Translations under genes and position numbers: made by a program
Part shown: in pieces, positions 11,017 through 23,458 of the stretch
Layout: each line of letters starts with the position of its first letter
Numbering within the stretch: position 1 is the stretch's first letter
Notes under the pieces: model-generated
The model's database searches: none
What the model was told of the DNA's origin: nothing
Seen by the model: the letters and a program-made list of their open reading frames with translations, nothing else
DNA from: a bacterium
GTDB taxonomy: Bacteria; Pseudomonadota; Alphaproteobacteria; Rhizobiales; Aestuariivirgaceae
NCBI GenBank assembly: GCA_022842165.1
Contig: JALHQC010000009.1
Coordinates: 52,860-116,859 of the forward strand
Direction of reading: 5' to 3'
Length of the DNA: 64,000 nucleotides

Positions 11017-12003
11017 ATGAAACCTGTGAAGTGGGGCGTGATCTCGACCGCCAATATCGGCGTGGCGAAGGTCCTGCCGGGCATGCTGAAAAGCAAGAAC
11101 ATCGAGATCGTCGCGATCTCGTCGCGCAAGCTGAAGACGGCAAAGGAATGGGCGGAAAAGCTCGGCATCCCGAAAGCCTATGGCTCCTACGAGGAAATGC
11201 TGGCGGACCCGGAGATCGAGGCCGTCTACAATCCGCTGCCGAACCATCTGCATGTGCCGTTGACCCTTGCTGCGGCGAAGGCTGGAAAGCACGTCCTCTG
11301 CGAAAAGCCCATCGCCATCACGGCGAAGGAGGCGATGCAGCTGAAGAAGGTAAAGAACGTCTTCATCGCCGAGGCCTTCATGGTGCGCCACGCGGCCCAG
11401 TGGCTGGCGGCGCGCGATCTGGTGAAGAAGAACAAAATCGGCGAGGTGCGCGCCATCCAGGTGATGTTCTCTTACTATAACCGCGACCCGAAGAACGTTC
11501 GCAACATGGCCGATATCGGCGGTGGCGGCATGCTCGATATCGGTTGCTACCCGATCACCATTTCGCGCTTCATCTTCAACGGCGAGCCAAAGCGCGTGAC
11601 GGCGACGATCGACCGCGACCCGAAATTCGGCACCGACCGGCTGGCCGGCGGCCTGGCCGACTTCGGCGACGGGCGTCACCTCTCCTTCACCGTCTCGACC
11701 CAGCTTGCCCCCTATCAGCGGGTGAACATCATGGGCACCAGGGGCCGGATCGAGATCGAGATCCCCTTCAATGCCCCGCCCGACCAGCCGAACCGCTATT
11801 TCGTGCAGGGGATGGAGATGAATGTGGGCGAATGGACGGAGCTTCCCGTCTCCGACCAGTACCAGCTTCAGGCAGAGGCCTTCGGCCGCGCCATCCGCAA
11901 GAACAAGGCGCCGGACTGGGGCGTGGACGACGCCATCCAGAACATGAAGATCATTGATGCCTTTTTCCGCTCGGAAAAGAGCAAGAAGTGGGAAAAACCC
12001 TGA
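11017..12003 (+). CDS. Gfo/Idh/MocA family NAD(P)-dependent oxidoreductase
   Basis: 328 residues from ATG 11017, with GGGGAGG at 11004-11010 (6-nt spacing); the in-frame extension to 10861 lacks support. N-terminal Rossmann segment GVISTANIG (7-15) and the family's EKP motif (HVLCEKPIAI, about 86-95) are present, followed by a GGGGMLDIGCYP segment of the C-terminal substrate domain. Such enzymes oxidise sugars, inositols or dihydrodiols. It is divergent from choX and lacks a metabolic partner here, so the substrate is unknown. Confidence 0.85.
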   Translation: MKPVKWGVISTANIGVAKVLPGMLKSKNIEIVAISSRKLKTAKEWAEKLGIPKAYGSYEEMLADPEIEAVYNPLPNHLHVPLTLAAAKAGKHVLCEKPIAITAKEAMQLKKVKNVFIAEAFMVRHAAQWLAARDLVKKNKIGEVRAIQVMFSYYNRDPKNVRNMADIGGGGMLDIGCYPITISRFIFNGEPKRVTATIDRDPKFGTDRLAGGLADFGDGRHLSFTVSTQLAPYQRVNIMGTRGRIEIEIPFNAPPDQPNRYFVQGMEMNVGEWTELPVSDQYQLQAEAFGRAIRKNKAPDWGVDDAIQNMKIIDAFFRSEKSKKWEKP

Positions 12004-12028
12004 TCTGCGCTCGACTTCCACAAGGCAA

Positions 12029-12057
12029 TTGACGGGGAAGCCCGCCGACACTATAAG
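12029..12057 (+). promoter_or_regulatory. Sigma-70 type promoter for rpsT
   Basis: TTGACG (12029-12034), 17-bp spacer, TATAAG (12052-12057): five of six matches at each hexamer. The start would be near 12064, giving about a 100-nt leader before rpsT. Confidence 0.7.
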
Positions 12058-12165
12058 CCCGCCATCCCGATGGGCCGGGAAGGCGGGCCGTCTGCCACTA
12101 GGCATGCGGCTTTAGCCTTTTGAACGCCCGTCATCCGAGTTTCAGACAAGCAGGACCAAAGCCAC

Positions 12166-12432
12166 ATGGCCAACACGAAATCGGCGAAGAAGGCCACCCG
12201 CGTCTCCGCCCGCAAGACCGAGATCAACAAGACCCGCGTCAGCCGCATGCGCACCTTCGTGCGCAAGGTCGAGGAGGCGATCGCCTCCGGCAACCAGGCG
12301 GAAGCCGCCGCAGCGCTGCAGGCCGCTCAGCCTGAGCTGATGCGTGGCGCCCAGAAGGGCGTTCTTCACAAGAATACCGCGTCCCGCAAGGTCTCGCGCC
12401 TTTCGGCCCGTGTGAAGGCCCTCAAGGCCTGA
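12166..12432 (+). CDS. rpsT: 30S ribosomal protein S20
   Basis: 88 residues, the standard length, starting [17 protein letters not shown]; lysine/arginine-rich and helical throughout as expected for the 16S rRNA-binding protein S20. The segment [20 protein letters not shown] followed by [16 protein letters not shown] is diagnostic. It sits just upstream of dnaA, a conserved alphaproteobacterial arrangement, and has its own promoter and a clean intrinsic terminator. Confidence 0.97.
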   Translation: MANTKSAKKATRVSARKTEINKTRVSRMRTFVRKVEEAIASGNQAEAAAALQAAQPELMRGAQKGVLHKNTASRKVSRLSARVKALKA

Positions 12433-12460
12433 CCTGTCCACAGGATCTGTTCGTCAATCA

Positions 12461-12488
12461 GCGCCGGATGGAAACATCCGGCGCTTTT
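12461..12488 (+). terminator. Intrinsic terminator of rpsT
   Basis: Perfect 10-bp stem (GCGCCGGATG, 12461-12470; CATCCGGCGC, 12475-12484) closed by a GAAA tetraloop and followed by TTTT. Confidence 0.95.
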
Positions 12489-13147
12489 GTTTGTCCGCGA
12501 ACGGATTGTCATGCGCAGAGATTATCGAGCCGATTCAACGCATTATAAACCGTGCCAGTTGAAGGCACGTGAGGCGGGAATTTTATCACCCGGACAAAAC
12601 CCGCGCGATAGAGAAGTTGCAACCGATTGGCCCCGCGTGGGCTCTGGTTGCACCATCGATAAAAGTGGAATGACTCCATGGCGTTAGGATTGACTCTTGG
12701 AAAACCTTCCGGCGCCGGTTTCTGTCAAGCCATTTCCGTGTACGGAGCGTTTACGGAATCAGGTTGCAGGGGGCAATCAGGCCTTTGTAAGTTGCCTTCG
12801 TGGATGGGCCTTGGGGGCAGACATTCACAGCGGTTTACAGACGGCGGCATGGGGCACGCGCCGAAGTCTGACAAGCGGATAGAGATGGCTTTTGCCGGGC
12901 TGAGAGGTCCGGACGGAGGTTTGTTGTGCATCATTGCGGATTGAGATTGGGGCGGGTTGAGGCTTTGAAGAATTTTTTGCGGCAGGGGCTTTTGCAGATC
13001 ATCGGCATTCCAGCATCGCGAGGCTGTTCCCGAACCAGTTAGTAGGCGTTCGAGGAACGGACCACGTAACCGGTTGCGCTTGGCAGCGCAGCCGAGATGG
13101 ATCAACGCGCCTGGGGCTGGCGCGCTACGAAGATGCGGGTGAAGATA
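12489..13147. promoter_or_regulatory. rpsT-dnaA intergenic region with four GANTC sites
   Basis: About 660 bases without a convincing gene. GANTC (CcrM methylase) sites occur at 12532-12536, 12672-12676, 12692-12696 and 12756-12760. A two-tier hairpin spans 12618-12652 (TGCAACC with GGTTGCA, inner GCCC/GGGC). I looked for clustered DnaA boxes (TTATCCACA and one-mismatch forms) and saw none, so this is read as the dnaA control region rather than an obvious replication origin. No clear -35/-10 pair was found. Confidence 0.5.
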
Positions 13148-14572
13148 ATGTCGGTTACCAACGAAATGAAAGCCAGGTGGGAGCGCGTCGCGCAAAGGCT
13201 GCGCGCCGAACTTGGCGAGGATCTTTTCACATCGTGGTTCGCGCGGATGGAGATCGAGGACCTGAGCGAGGGCCGGCTGTCGGTGTCGGTGCCGACCCGT
13301 TTCCTAAAATCATGGATCGAGACGCATTACATTTCCAAGCTCCAGAAGATCGGCGAAGCCGAACTGGGCCCGCTCGACACGCTTCTGGTGCGGGTGAGAA
13401 CCCGTGGCTCGGTGCCCCAGCGCGGTGCGCCGGAACTCGCCGAGACCCGTACCCAGCAGATGCAGTCATCGCCCTCGCCCCAGCCTTCGGTGGTGGCGCA
13501 GGCTCAATCCATGGTCGCCGACCGGAGCCAGTCGCTCGACCCCAACCAGAGCTTTGACAGCTTCGTTGTCGGGCCGTCGAACCAGCTTGCTCATGCCGCC
13601 ATGTGCCGGGTGGCCGATGCGGCCCAGGGTGCGGCGATCAGCTTCAATCCGCTCTTCGTTCACGCGGGCGCGGGGCTGGGCAAAACGCACCTTCTCTCGG
13701 CGGTCGCGCTCCGCATCAAGGAAAAGCGGCCAGACCGCCGGGTGATGTTCCTGACCGCCGAGCGCTTCATGATCAATTTCGTCATGGCGCTCCGCCAGCG
13801 GGACACGATTTCCTTCAAGGACCAGTTCTCGGCGATCGACGTGCTGCTGATCGACGATTTCCAGTTCCTGCAGGGCAAGACCATGCAACAGGAGTTCTGC
13901 AATGCCTTCAACTCGCTGGTCGACTCGCGCCGCCAGGTGATTGTGGCAGCGGACGTCCCGCCGGCCCAGCTCGACGCCATTGACCAGCGCATGCGTTCGA
14001 GGCTGATGGGTGGCCTCGTCGTCGATATCGAGCTTCCCGATCTCGAGACCAGGCGCCGCATCCTGATGAGCCGCTACAGCCTGATGCTGAAGCGCGATCC
14101 TTCGGTGATTATCCCCGATGATGTCCTCGAATTCATCGCCAACCGCATCACCGGTTCAGGCCGCGAGCTTGAAGGCGCCTTGAACCGCATCGCCGCCTAC
14201 CAGCAGTTCAACCAGGCCGCCGTGACGCTCGATCTCGCCTCGCTCGTTCTGCGCGACATGCAGGCAACCCCCGATGGCTCGCGCGTCAAGATCGACGACA
14301 TCCTGAAGATCGTTGGCCGTCACTTCAATGTGGGCCGCACCGATCTCCTGTCGCCCAGGCGCGCCCGCAGCGTGGTGGTGCCGCGCCAGATCGGCATGTA
14401 TCTGGCCAAGAAGATGACGGCACGCTCGCTTCCCGAGATCGGCCGCCGCTTCGGAGGGCGCGACCATTCAACCGTGCTCCATGCCGTGAGAAAGATCGAG
14501 GACCAGATCAAGACCGATGACCGGCTGGCCCGCGAGGTGGCGTTGCTGATCAGGCTGGTCGAACAAGGCTGA
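13148..14572 (+). CDS. dnaA: Chromosomal replication initiator protein DnaA
   Basis: 474 residues from ATG 13148; in-frame ATGs at 13133 and 13097 would add 5 or 17 residues and cannot be excluded, as no start has a strong ribosome-binding site. Domain I contains RLRAELGEDLFTSWFARM and FLKSWIETHY; a low-complexity Gln/Ser/Pro linker (domain II) follows; the AAA+ domain has Walker A HAGAGLGKTHLL (about 171-182) and Walker B LLIDDFQFLQG (about 233); domain IV carries the DnaA-box-reading signature GGRDHSTVLHAVRKI (about 437). It melts the origin and is also a transcription factor. Confidence 0.96.
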   Translation: MSVTNEMKARWERVAQRLRAELGEDLFTSWFARMEIEDLSEGRLSVSVPTRFLKSWIETHYISKLQKIGEAELGPLDTLLVRVRTRGSVPQRGAPELAETRTQQMQSSPSPQPSVVAQAQSMVADRSQSLDPNQSFDSFVVGPSNQLAHAAMCRVADAAQGAAISFNPLFVHAGAGLGKTHLLSAVALRIKEKRPDRRVMFLTAERFMINFVMALRQRDTISFKDQFSAIDVLLIDDFQFLQGKTMQQEFCNAFNSLVDSRRQVIVAADVPPAQLDAIDQRMRSRLMGGLVVDIELPDLETRRRILMSRYSLMLKRDPSVIIPDDVLEFIANRITGSGRELEGALNRIAAYQQFNQAAVTLDLASLVLRDMQATPDGSRVKIDDILKIVGRHFNVGRTDLLSPRRARSVVVPRQIGMYLAKKMTARSLPEIGRRFGGRDHSTVLHAVRKIEDQIKTDDRLAREVALLIRLVEQG

Positions 14573-14668
14573 AAACCACCCGATATCCCTTGAATTGAGC
14601 TGCCAACCGGGCCAATGTTTCCGGCCCGGCGGAAGGCCGGGAACACAGGAACAAGGGATAGTCCGGTT

Positions 14669-15781
14669 ATGCGTGTCACGATCGAAAGGTCAGCCTTTCT
14701 GAAGGCGCTCACCCATGTGCAGAGCGTCGTGGAACGCCGCAACACGATCCCCATCCTGTCGAATGTTCTTCTGCAGGCGGGCGATGGCCAGCTGAAGCTC
14801 ACCGCCACCGACCTCGACATCGAGATCGTCGAAAGCGTTGCCGCCGAAGTGGGCCAGGGCGGTGCCACGACAGTGCCGGCCCACATGCTCTACGATATCG
14901 TGCGCAAGCTTCCCGATGGCGCCCAGCTTGAACTCGACCAGGCGGGCGATGGCCAGCGCGTGGCGATCTTCGCGGGAAAATCGCGCTTTGCGCTTCAGGC
15001 CCTGCCGCATGAAGATTTCCCGGATCTGGCGGCAGGCGAATTCCCCAACCGCTTCGAGATCAAGGCTTCCGACCTGAAGGGTCTGATCGAGAAAACCCGC
15101 TTTGCAATCTCGACCGAGGAAACCCGCTACTATCTGAACGGCATCTATCTCCATGAAGTGGCGGGCGGCAGCATGTTGCGGGCCGTCGCAACCGACGGTC
15201 ACCGCCTGGCGCAGGCGCAGATTGCAAGGCCCGAGGGCGCCAAGGGCATGCCAGGCATAATCGTGCCGCGCAAAACCGTGCTTGAAGTCGTGAAGCTCTT
15301 CGAGACGGTGGACGGCAATGTGGAAGTGGCGCTTTCCGCCTCCAAGATCCGCTTCGCCGCGGGCGACCTCGTGCTGACCTCCAAGCTCATCGACGGCACC
15401 TTTCCGGACTACGAGCGCGTCATTCCGCGCAACAACGACAAGAAGCTCGAGATCGACACGAAAACCTTCGCCTCCGCCGTCGATCGCGTCTCAACGATCT
15501 CGATGGAAAAGGGCCGCGCGGTGAAGCTGCAGATCGGCAGCGGCAAGCTGATCCTGACCGTCAACAATCCGGATTCGGGTTCCGCTGAGGAAGAGCTTGC
15601 CTGCACCTATGAATCCGATCCCATCGATATCGGTTTCAACTCGCGCTATCTCATGGACGTGGCAGGACAGGTAAAGTCCGACCAGATGACCTTCCAGCTG
15701 GCCGATGCCGGTTCTCCCACCATCGTTCGCGATCCCAATGACGAACAGGCCCTCTATGTGCTGATGCCCATGCGGGTGTAG
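14669..15781 (+). CDS. dnaN: DNA polymerase III sliding clamp (beta subunit)
   Basis: 370 residues, normal length, starting MRVTIERSAFLKALTHVQSV; the in-frame extension to 14615 is rejected because the family starts here. Three clamp subdomains can be followed: VVERRNTIPILSNVLL, TRYYLNGIYLHE with ATDGHRLAQA, and the C-terminal YVLMPMRV that shapes the partner-binding pocket. The 96-nt gap after dnaA holds overlapping, mutually exclusive GC hairpins (CCGGGCC 14607-14613 with GGCCCGG 14623-14629) without a T-run. Confidence 0.97.
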   Translation: MRVTIERSAFLKALTHVQSVVERRNTIPILSNVLLQAGDGQLKLTATDLDIEIVESVAAEVGQGGATTVPAHMLYDIVRKLPDGAQLELDQAGDGQRVAIFAGKSRFALQALPHEDFPDLAAGEFPNRFEIKASDLKGLIEKTRFAISTEETRYYLNGIYLHEVAGGSMLRAVATDGHRLAQAQIARPEGAKGMPGIIVPRKTVLEVVKLFETVDGNVEVALSASKIRFAAGDLVLTSKLIDGTFPDYERVIPRNNDKKLEIDTKTFASAVDRVSTISMEKGRAVKLQIGSGKLILTVNNPDSGSAEEELACTYESDPIDIGFNSRYLMDVAGQVKSDQMTFQLADAGSPTIVRDPNDEQALYVLMPMRV

Positions 15782-15791
15782 CCTTGAGCCT

Positions 15792-19372
<3,581 letters not shown>

Positions 19373-19750
19373 CCGGGCTCAAGTCAGCCTTTGCGCTGCA
19401 GCATCGCGGTGCGCTGCAAACCCGCTGTGCCGCACGCGGTCCTGCGGGCCGACGGCCATTGACAGCCTGCAAAGAATAGATAGTCTCACGAATGAAAGAC
19501 GCCTTGCTTCTTCCTGAGGGGTCGCACGGCGCGGTGGGTGGCTGCATTGTCCCGGACACGGGAAATGATCAGCCTGCGGATAAAGTGAGGTTGTCGGCGG
19601 CATTTGCAACTTCGAACAAGATTACCGGAAACATACTGGATTTGAACCTGGCCAGCCTTTTGCCTGCTGGCAGTTTCAAAACCCTGGAAAGGAGCGAGTG
19701 AAGCTCCCTGGGGCGCTAACGTAAAACAAGCGTGGCAATGGGAGGAAGTA
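19373..19750. other. Gene-free gap before the CUT2 transporter cassette
   Basis: 378 bases with no credible gene. A TTGACA occurs at 19459-19464 but no good -10 follows at 16-18 bp, so it is only a weak promoter candidate. AAAGGAG near 19688 is far from any start. A GGGAGGAAGTA ribosome-binding stretch precedes the ATG at 19751. Confidence 0.4.
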
Positions 19751-20878
19751 ATGATCCGACGTCTGATGAGAGTGCTTACTGGAAGTGTCGCCGCATTGAG
19801 TTTCGCGACGGCGGCCATCGCCGGGCCGGAAGTCGTCTCGGGCCCCGGCGTGCAGCCGGAATGCTTCGCGCCGCTCGCACCTGAAACCAAGTTCCTGAAA
19901 TTCCCCAAGAAAGACGGACCCTACCGCATCGCGCTGGCCAACGGCTTTGTCGGCAACACCTGGCGCATCCAGATGATCAAGACGGCGAAGGCCTATTCCG
20001 AGCAGGCCGACGTCGCCAAGGACATCAAGGAGTTCAAGGTCGTCTCGACGGGAACCGACGTCGCGGCCCAGATCGCGGCAATCGAGAACTTCATCAATTC
20101 CGGTTATGACGCGATCCTGACGATCGCCGTCAACCCCACGGCCTTCACGCCGGTCATCAAGAAGGCCAACAAGGCCGGTGTCGTGCTCGTCGCCTTCGAC
20201 AACACCTTCGACAGCGATGAAGTTATCCAGGTCAACGAAAACCAGTTCCAGATCGGTGTCATCAACGGCAGCTGGATCAGGAAGAACGTGCCGAACGGCG
20301 GCAAGATCCTCGAGATCCGCGGCTTGCCCGGCAACTCTGTCGACCGTGACCGCCACCTCGGGATCCGCAGCGTCCTCGAAGCCGCTGACGCGCCGAAATA
20401 CGAGATCATCGAAGTCGTCGGAAACTGGGATGACGGCACGGCGCAGAAGGTCGCCGCTGACGCGATCGCCGTTCACAAGAAGTTCGATGGCGTCACCGTT
20501 CAGGGCGGCTCGACAGGTGCCGTCCGCGCGCTGATGGATGCGGGCCATCCCTTCGTGCCGGTTGCCGGCGAAGCCGAGAATGGCTTCCGCAAGCTCTGCG
20601 CCGAAAACGCCGACAAGGGGTTGATCTGCTCGTCCGCCGGCCAGTCTCCGGGGCTCGTGGCGATTGCCACGAAGACCGCGATCACCGCGCTGCAGGGCGA
20701 AGTGATGCCGCAATTCGTCTCGGTGCCGATCCCGCTGGTCGAACACCCGGACTTCAAGGCCGGTGTGAACTTCTTCCCCGACCTCACCGACAACTTCTTC
20801 AACTCAAACGACTTCCCGCCCTGTGGCGTGAACATCCTGGCGACCGACATCATGGGCAAGTCCGAGACCGACAACTAG
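19751..20878 (+). CDS. CUT2-type (ribose/sugar-like) ABC transporter substrate-binding protein
   Basis: 375 residues with a Sec signal peptide ending near AAIAGPEV (about residue 25). The periplasmic-binding-protein type 1 fold is indicated by RIALANGFVGNTWR, IENFINSGYDAILTIAVNP and AGVVLVAFDNTFDSDE, as in ribose/autoinducer-2 binders. It is longer than RbsB (about 300) and carries three cysteines in the N- and C-terminal parts. It heads an operon with an ATPase, two permeases and catabolic enzymes. The ligand is unknown; the neighbours suggest a hydroxy acid, lactone or amide rather than a plain sugar. Confidence 0.85.
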   Translation: MIRRLMRVLTGSVAALSFATAAIAGPEVVSGPGVQPECFAPLAPETKFLKFPKKDGPYRIALANGFVGNTWRIQMIKTAKAYSEQADVAKDIKEFKVVSTGTDVAAQIAAIENFINSGYDAILTIAVNPTAFTPVIKKANKAGVVLVAFDNTFDSDEVIQVNENQFQIGVINGSWIRKNVPNGGKILEIRGLPGNSVDRDRHLGIRSVLEAADAPKYEIIEVVGNWDDGTAQKVAADAIAVHKKFDGVTVQGGSTGAVRALMDAGHPFVPVAGEAENGFRKLCAENADKGLICSSAGQSPGLVAIATKTAITALQGEVMPQFVSVPIPLVEHPDFKAGVNFFPDLTDNFFNSNDFPPCGVNILATDIMGKSETDN

Positions 20879-20902
20879 GACCAGTCCGGAACGAGGTGAC
20901 CT

Positions 20903-20931
20903 CAGGCGGATGGCTTCATCCCGTCCGCCTG
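20903..20931 (+). repeat. Hairpin between binding-protein and ATPase genes
   Basis: Perfect 8-bp stem CAGGCGGA (20903-20910) with TCCGCCTG (20924-20931), 13-nt loop, no T-run. It covers an in-frame ATG at 20910, arguing that the ATPase starts downstream at 20952. Confidence 0.75.
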
Positions 20932-20951
20932 AGCATCTTCCGGAACAGCCC

Positions 20952-22481
20952 ATGGCCGATCGCAAACCACTTCTCGAACTCAAGGGCGTCTCCAAGCGCT
21001 ACGGCGGCATCGCCGCGCTGACGGACGTCGACTTCACCGCCTATGCCGGCGAAATCCACGCCGTTCTCGGCGAGAACGGTGCGGGAAAATCGACCCTGAT
21101 CAAGATCGCTTCCGGCGTCACCGATGCAAGCGATGGCGAGGTGCTGGTCAACGGCACCCCCCACCGGTTCCGCTCACCGACCGATGCCATGAAGGCAGGC
21201 GTCGTCTGCGTGTTCCAGGAATTGTCGCTGCTCCCGGACATGACGGTGGCCGACAATCTCTCGATGGCCGGAACGCCGACGCGCGGCGGCTTCATCGACC
21301 ACAAGGCGCAGCGCGCCCGCGCTATCGAATTGTTGAAGCGCGTCGGCTGCGAGGACGTGCACCCGCTCGAACTGGTGAAAAACCTGCCGCTGTCCCGCCG
21401 CCAGATGGTCGAGATCGCCAAGGCCCTGGCGAAGAAGCCGAAGCTTCTGATCCTCGACGAGGCGACCTCGGCGCTCACCGCGAAGGATGTCGAGCGCATC
21501 TATGTCATCATCCGCGAATTGCGGGCCGAAGGCGTCGGCATTCTCTATGTCTCGCACCGCATGCACGAGATCGAGGCGCTGGCCGACGTCGCTACCGTCT
21601 TCCGCAATGGCCGCAAGATCGAAACCTTCAGGAAGGGCGAACGCTCGGTGCGCGACATCATCCAGATGATGATCGGCCGCGAGGTGACGCACCATTATCC
21701 ACCGAAACCTCCCTATCAGGACAACCGCGAACCAGCCCTTGCCGTCTCGAACCTCAACTGGGGCAGGGAACTCAGCGATATCTCCTTTGCTGCCGGAAAG
21801 GGCGAGATCGTCGGTCTTGGTGGGCTCGACGGTCAGGGCCAGCGCGAACTGCTCCTGGCGCTATTCGGCGTTCTGAAGGGCGTCGAGGGAGCCGTCACCG
21901 TCGATGGCGAGCGGCTGTCGCTGACCGGCCCGCGGCCGGCAATGGATGCCAAGCTGCCGCTTGCGCTTATTCCGGAAGACCGCAAGGTCGAAGGGCTGAT
22001 GCTGCCGATGAGCGTGCGCGACAACCTGACGCTCGCTTCGCTGCAGCAGATGCGCTCGGGCCTCGGAATCGACAGCGCAAAGGAAGCAGCCGCCGTCACG
22101 GCAATGGTCGACCGGCTGCAAATCAAGGCTCCCGATGTCGCGGCACCCGTCGCAACGCTCTCGGGCGGCAACCAGCAGAAAGTCGTTCTCGCCAAGTGGC
22201 TGATGACCGAGCCCGGCATCATCCTGCTGAATGATCCGACGCGCGGCATCGACGTCGGCACCAAGCAGGAAATCTACCGCCTCTTGCGCAACCTCGCCGC
22301 CGAGGGCCGCACCATCATCTTCTATTCGACCGACTACGCAGAGCTGATCGGATGCTGCGACAAGGTGCTGATCCTCTATGGCGGCCGCATCACGCGCGAA
22401 CTCAAGGGCGAGGAATGCACCGAGCATAATCTCGTGGCGAGCGCCCTCAACGTCGAGACTGTTCCGGAGAAAGCCGCGTGA
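20952..22481 (+). CDS. CUT2-type ABC transporter, fused two-domain ATPase
   Basis: 509 residues from ATG 20952 (MADRKPLLELKGVSKRYGG); a start at 20910 would add 14 residues but lies in a hairpin. RbsA-like architecture: first domain with Walker A GENGAGKSTLIKI, Walker B LLILDEATSAL; second with degenerate Walker A (GGLDGQGQRE) and signature LSGGNQQKVVLAKW, Walker B IILLNDPTRGID. It drives uptake through the following two permeases. It overlaps the next gene by 4 nt (GTGA). Confidence 0.9.
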   Translation: MADRKPLLELKGVSKRYGGIAALTDVDFTAYAGEIHAVLGENGAGKSTLIKIASGVTDASDGEVLVNGTPHRFRSPTDAMKAGVVCVFQELSLLPDMTVADNLSMAGTPTRGGFIDHKAQRARAIELLKRVGCEDVHPLELVKNLPLSRRQMVEIAKALAKKPKLLILDEATSALTAKDVERIYVIIRELRAEGVGILYVSHRMHEIEALADVATVFRNGRKIETFRKGERSVRDIIQMMIGREVTHHYPPKPPYQDNREPALAVSNLNWGRELSDISFAAGKGEIVGLGGLDGQGQRELLLALFGVLKGVEGAVTVDGERLSLTGPRPAMDAKLPLALIPEDRKVEGLMLPMSVRDNLTLASLQQMRSGLGIDSAKEAAAVTAMVDRLQIKAPDVAAPVATLSGGNQQKVVLAKWLMTEPGIILLNDPTRGIDVGTKQEIYRLLRNLAAEGRTIIFYSTDYAELIGCCDKVLILYGGRITRELKGEECTEHNLVASALNVETVPEKAA

Positions 22482-23458
22482 GCGATTGGCGCTATCATTT
22501 TTCACATAACCTCGGCACGCTCACGGCCGTGGGCCTCTTCGTGCTGATGTTCGGCATCTACATCGGCAACCACGAAGCAGGCCTCAATCCCGCTGTTGCG
22601 ACCACCGCCGCCAACAAGGCCGTGCTGCTCGCCCTCGTCGCCATGGCGCAGACCTTGCCGGTGCTTACCCGCGGCCTTGATCTTTCCGTCGGCATGATCT
22701 TCGTGATGGCGAACTGCCTGGCCTCCGCCATCGTCGTCGGCACCATCGGCCAAGGTCTTGCGGGCTGCATCGCAGTTCTCTTCATGGGCCTTGCCGCCGG
22801 CTTCATCAATGGCGCCATCGTCGTCTATGGCCGCTTGCAGCCGATCATCACCACGCTTGCAACGGGCGCCATCTACTATGGCATCGCATTGTGGATCAGG
22901 CCGTCTCCCGGCGGCGACGTGCAGTATGACATCGCTGACTTCGTGACCGGACAGCTCTTCGGAACCGTGCCCACGTCGCTGGTGGTCCTCCTTGTCGTGG
23001 TGCTGGTGATCTGGATTCCTTATCGCAGCTCGGTGCTCGGACGCGGCGCCTATGCTGTCGGCTCGAACGAGCAGGCAGCCTATATGTCGGGGGTTCCCGT
23101 CGATCGCGCCAAGATCGCCGCTTACGCGCTGGGCGGATTGATTGCGGCGCTGGGCGGGCTGATCCTCACCTTCAACACCTATTCCGGCGAAGCCTCCGCC
23201 GCGATCGGCGGCACTTATACGCTGAACTCGATCGCCGCCGTCGTCATTGGCGGCACCTCGCTGTTCGGCGGCTGGGGCTCGGCTATCGGCTCGATCTTCG
23301 GCGCCTTCGTGCTGCGGACAATTGAAGACTTGCTCTTCGTCTTCGATCTGCCGCCCTTGTGGCAGCCGCTGTTCCAGGGCGTCGTGCTGCTCGTCGCCAT
23401 CAGTCTGGGCGCGATACGCGTCTTCCGCATCAGGAACCGGCTGGAGCTCTTCACATGA
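22478..23458 (+). CDS. CUT2-type ABC transporter permease 1
   Basis: 326 residues from a GTG that overlaps the ATPase stop (22478-22481). Multiple hydrophobic helices and the BPD_transp_2 landmarks LTRGLDLSVGMIFVM (about 65-79) and YAVGSNEQAAYMSGVPV plus TLNSIAAVVIGGTSLFGG identify an RbsC-like permease. Its partner follows with an ATGA overlap. Confidence 0.9.
   Translation: MSDWRYHFSHNLGTLTAVGLFVLMFGIYIGNHEAGLNPAVATTAANKAVLLALVAMAQTLPVLTRGLDLSVGMIFVMANCLASAIVVGTIGQGLAGCIAVLFMGLAAGFINGAIVVYGRLQPIITTLATGAIYYGIALWIRPSPGGDVQYDIADFVTGQLFGTVPTSLVVLLVVVLVIWIPYRSSVLGRGAYAVGSNEQAAYMSGVPVDRAKIAAYALGGLIAALGGLILTFNTYSGEASAAIGGTYTLNSIAAVVIGGTSLFGGWGSAIGSIFGAFVLRTIEDLLFVFDLPPLWQPLFQGVVLLVAISLGAIRVFRIRNRLELFT

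Noticed and set aside
12489..13147. Chromosomal origin of replication next to dnaA
   Set aside because: No cluster of DnaA boxes or AT-rich unwinding element seen; only isolated weak matches. Kept as a dnaA control region.
12678..13195. Small readings on both strands in the rpsT-dnaA gap (88 and 156 codons)
   Set aside because: No ribosome-binding site, no recognisable domain, and the minus-strand one overlaps the dnaA start.
19459..19487. TTGACA as the promoter of the CUT2 cassette
   Set aside because: No acceptable -10 hexamer at 16-18 bp; left only as a weak mention in the gap annotation.
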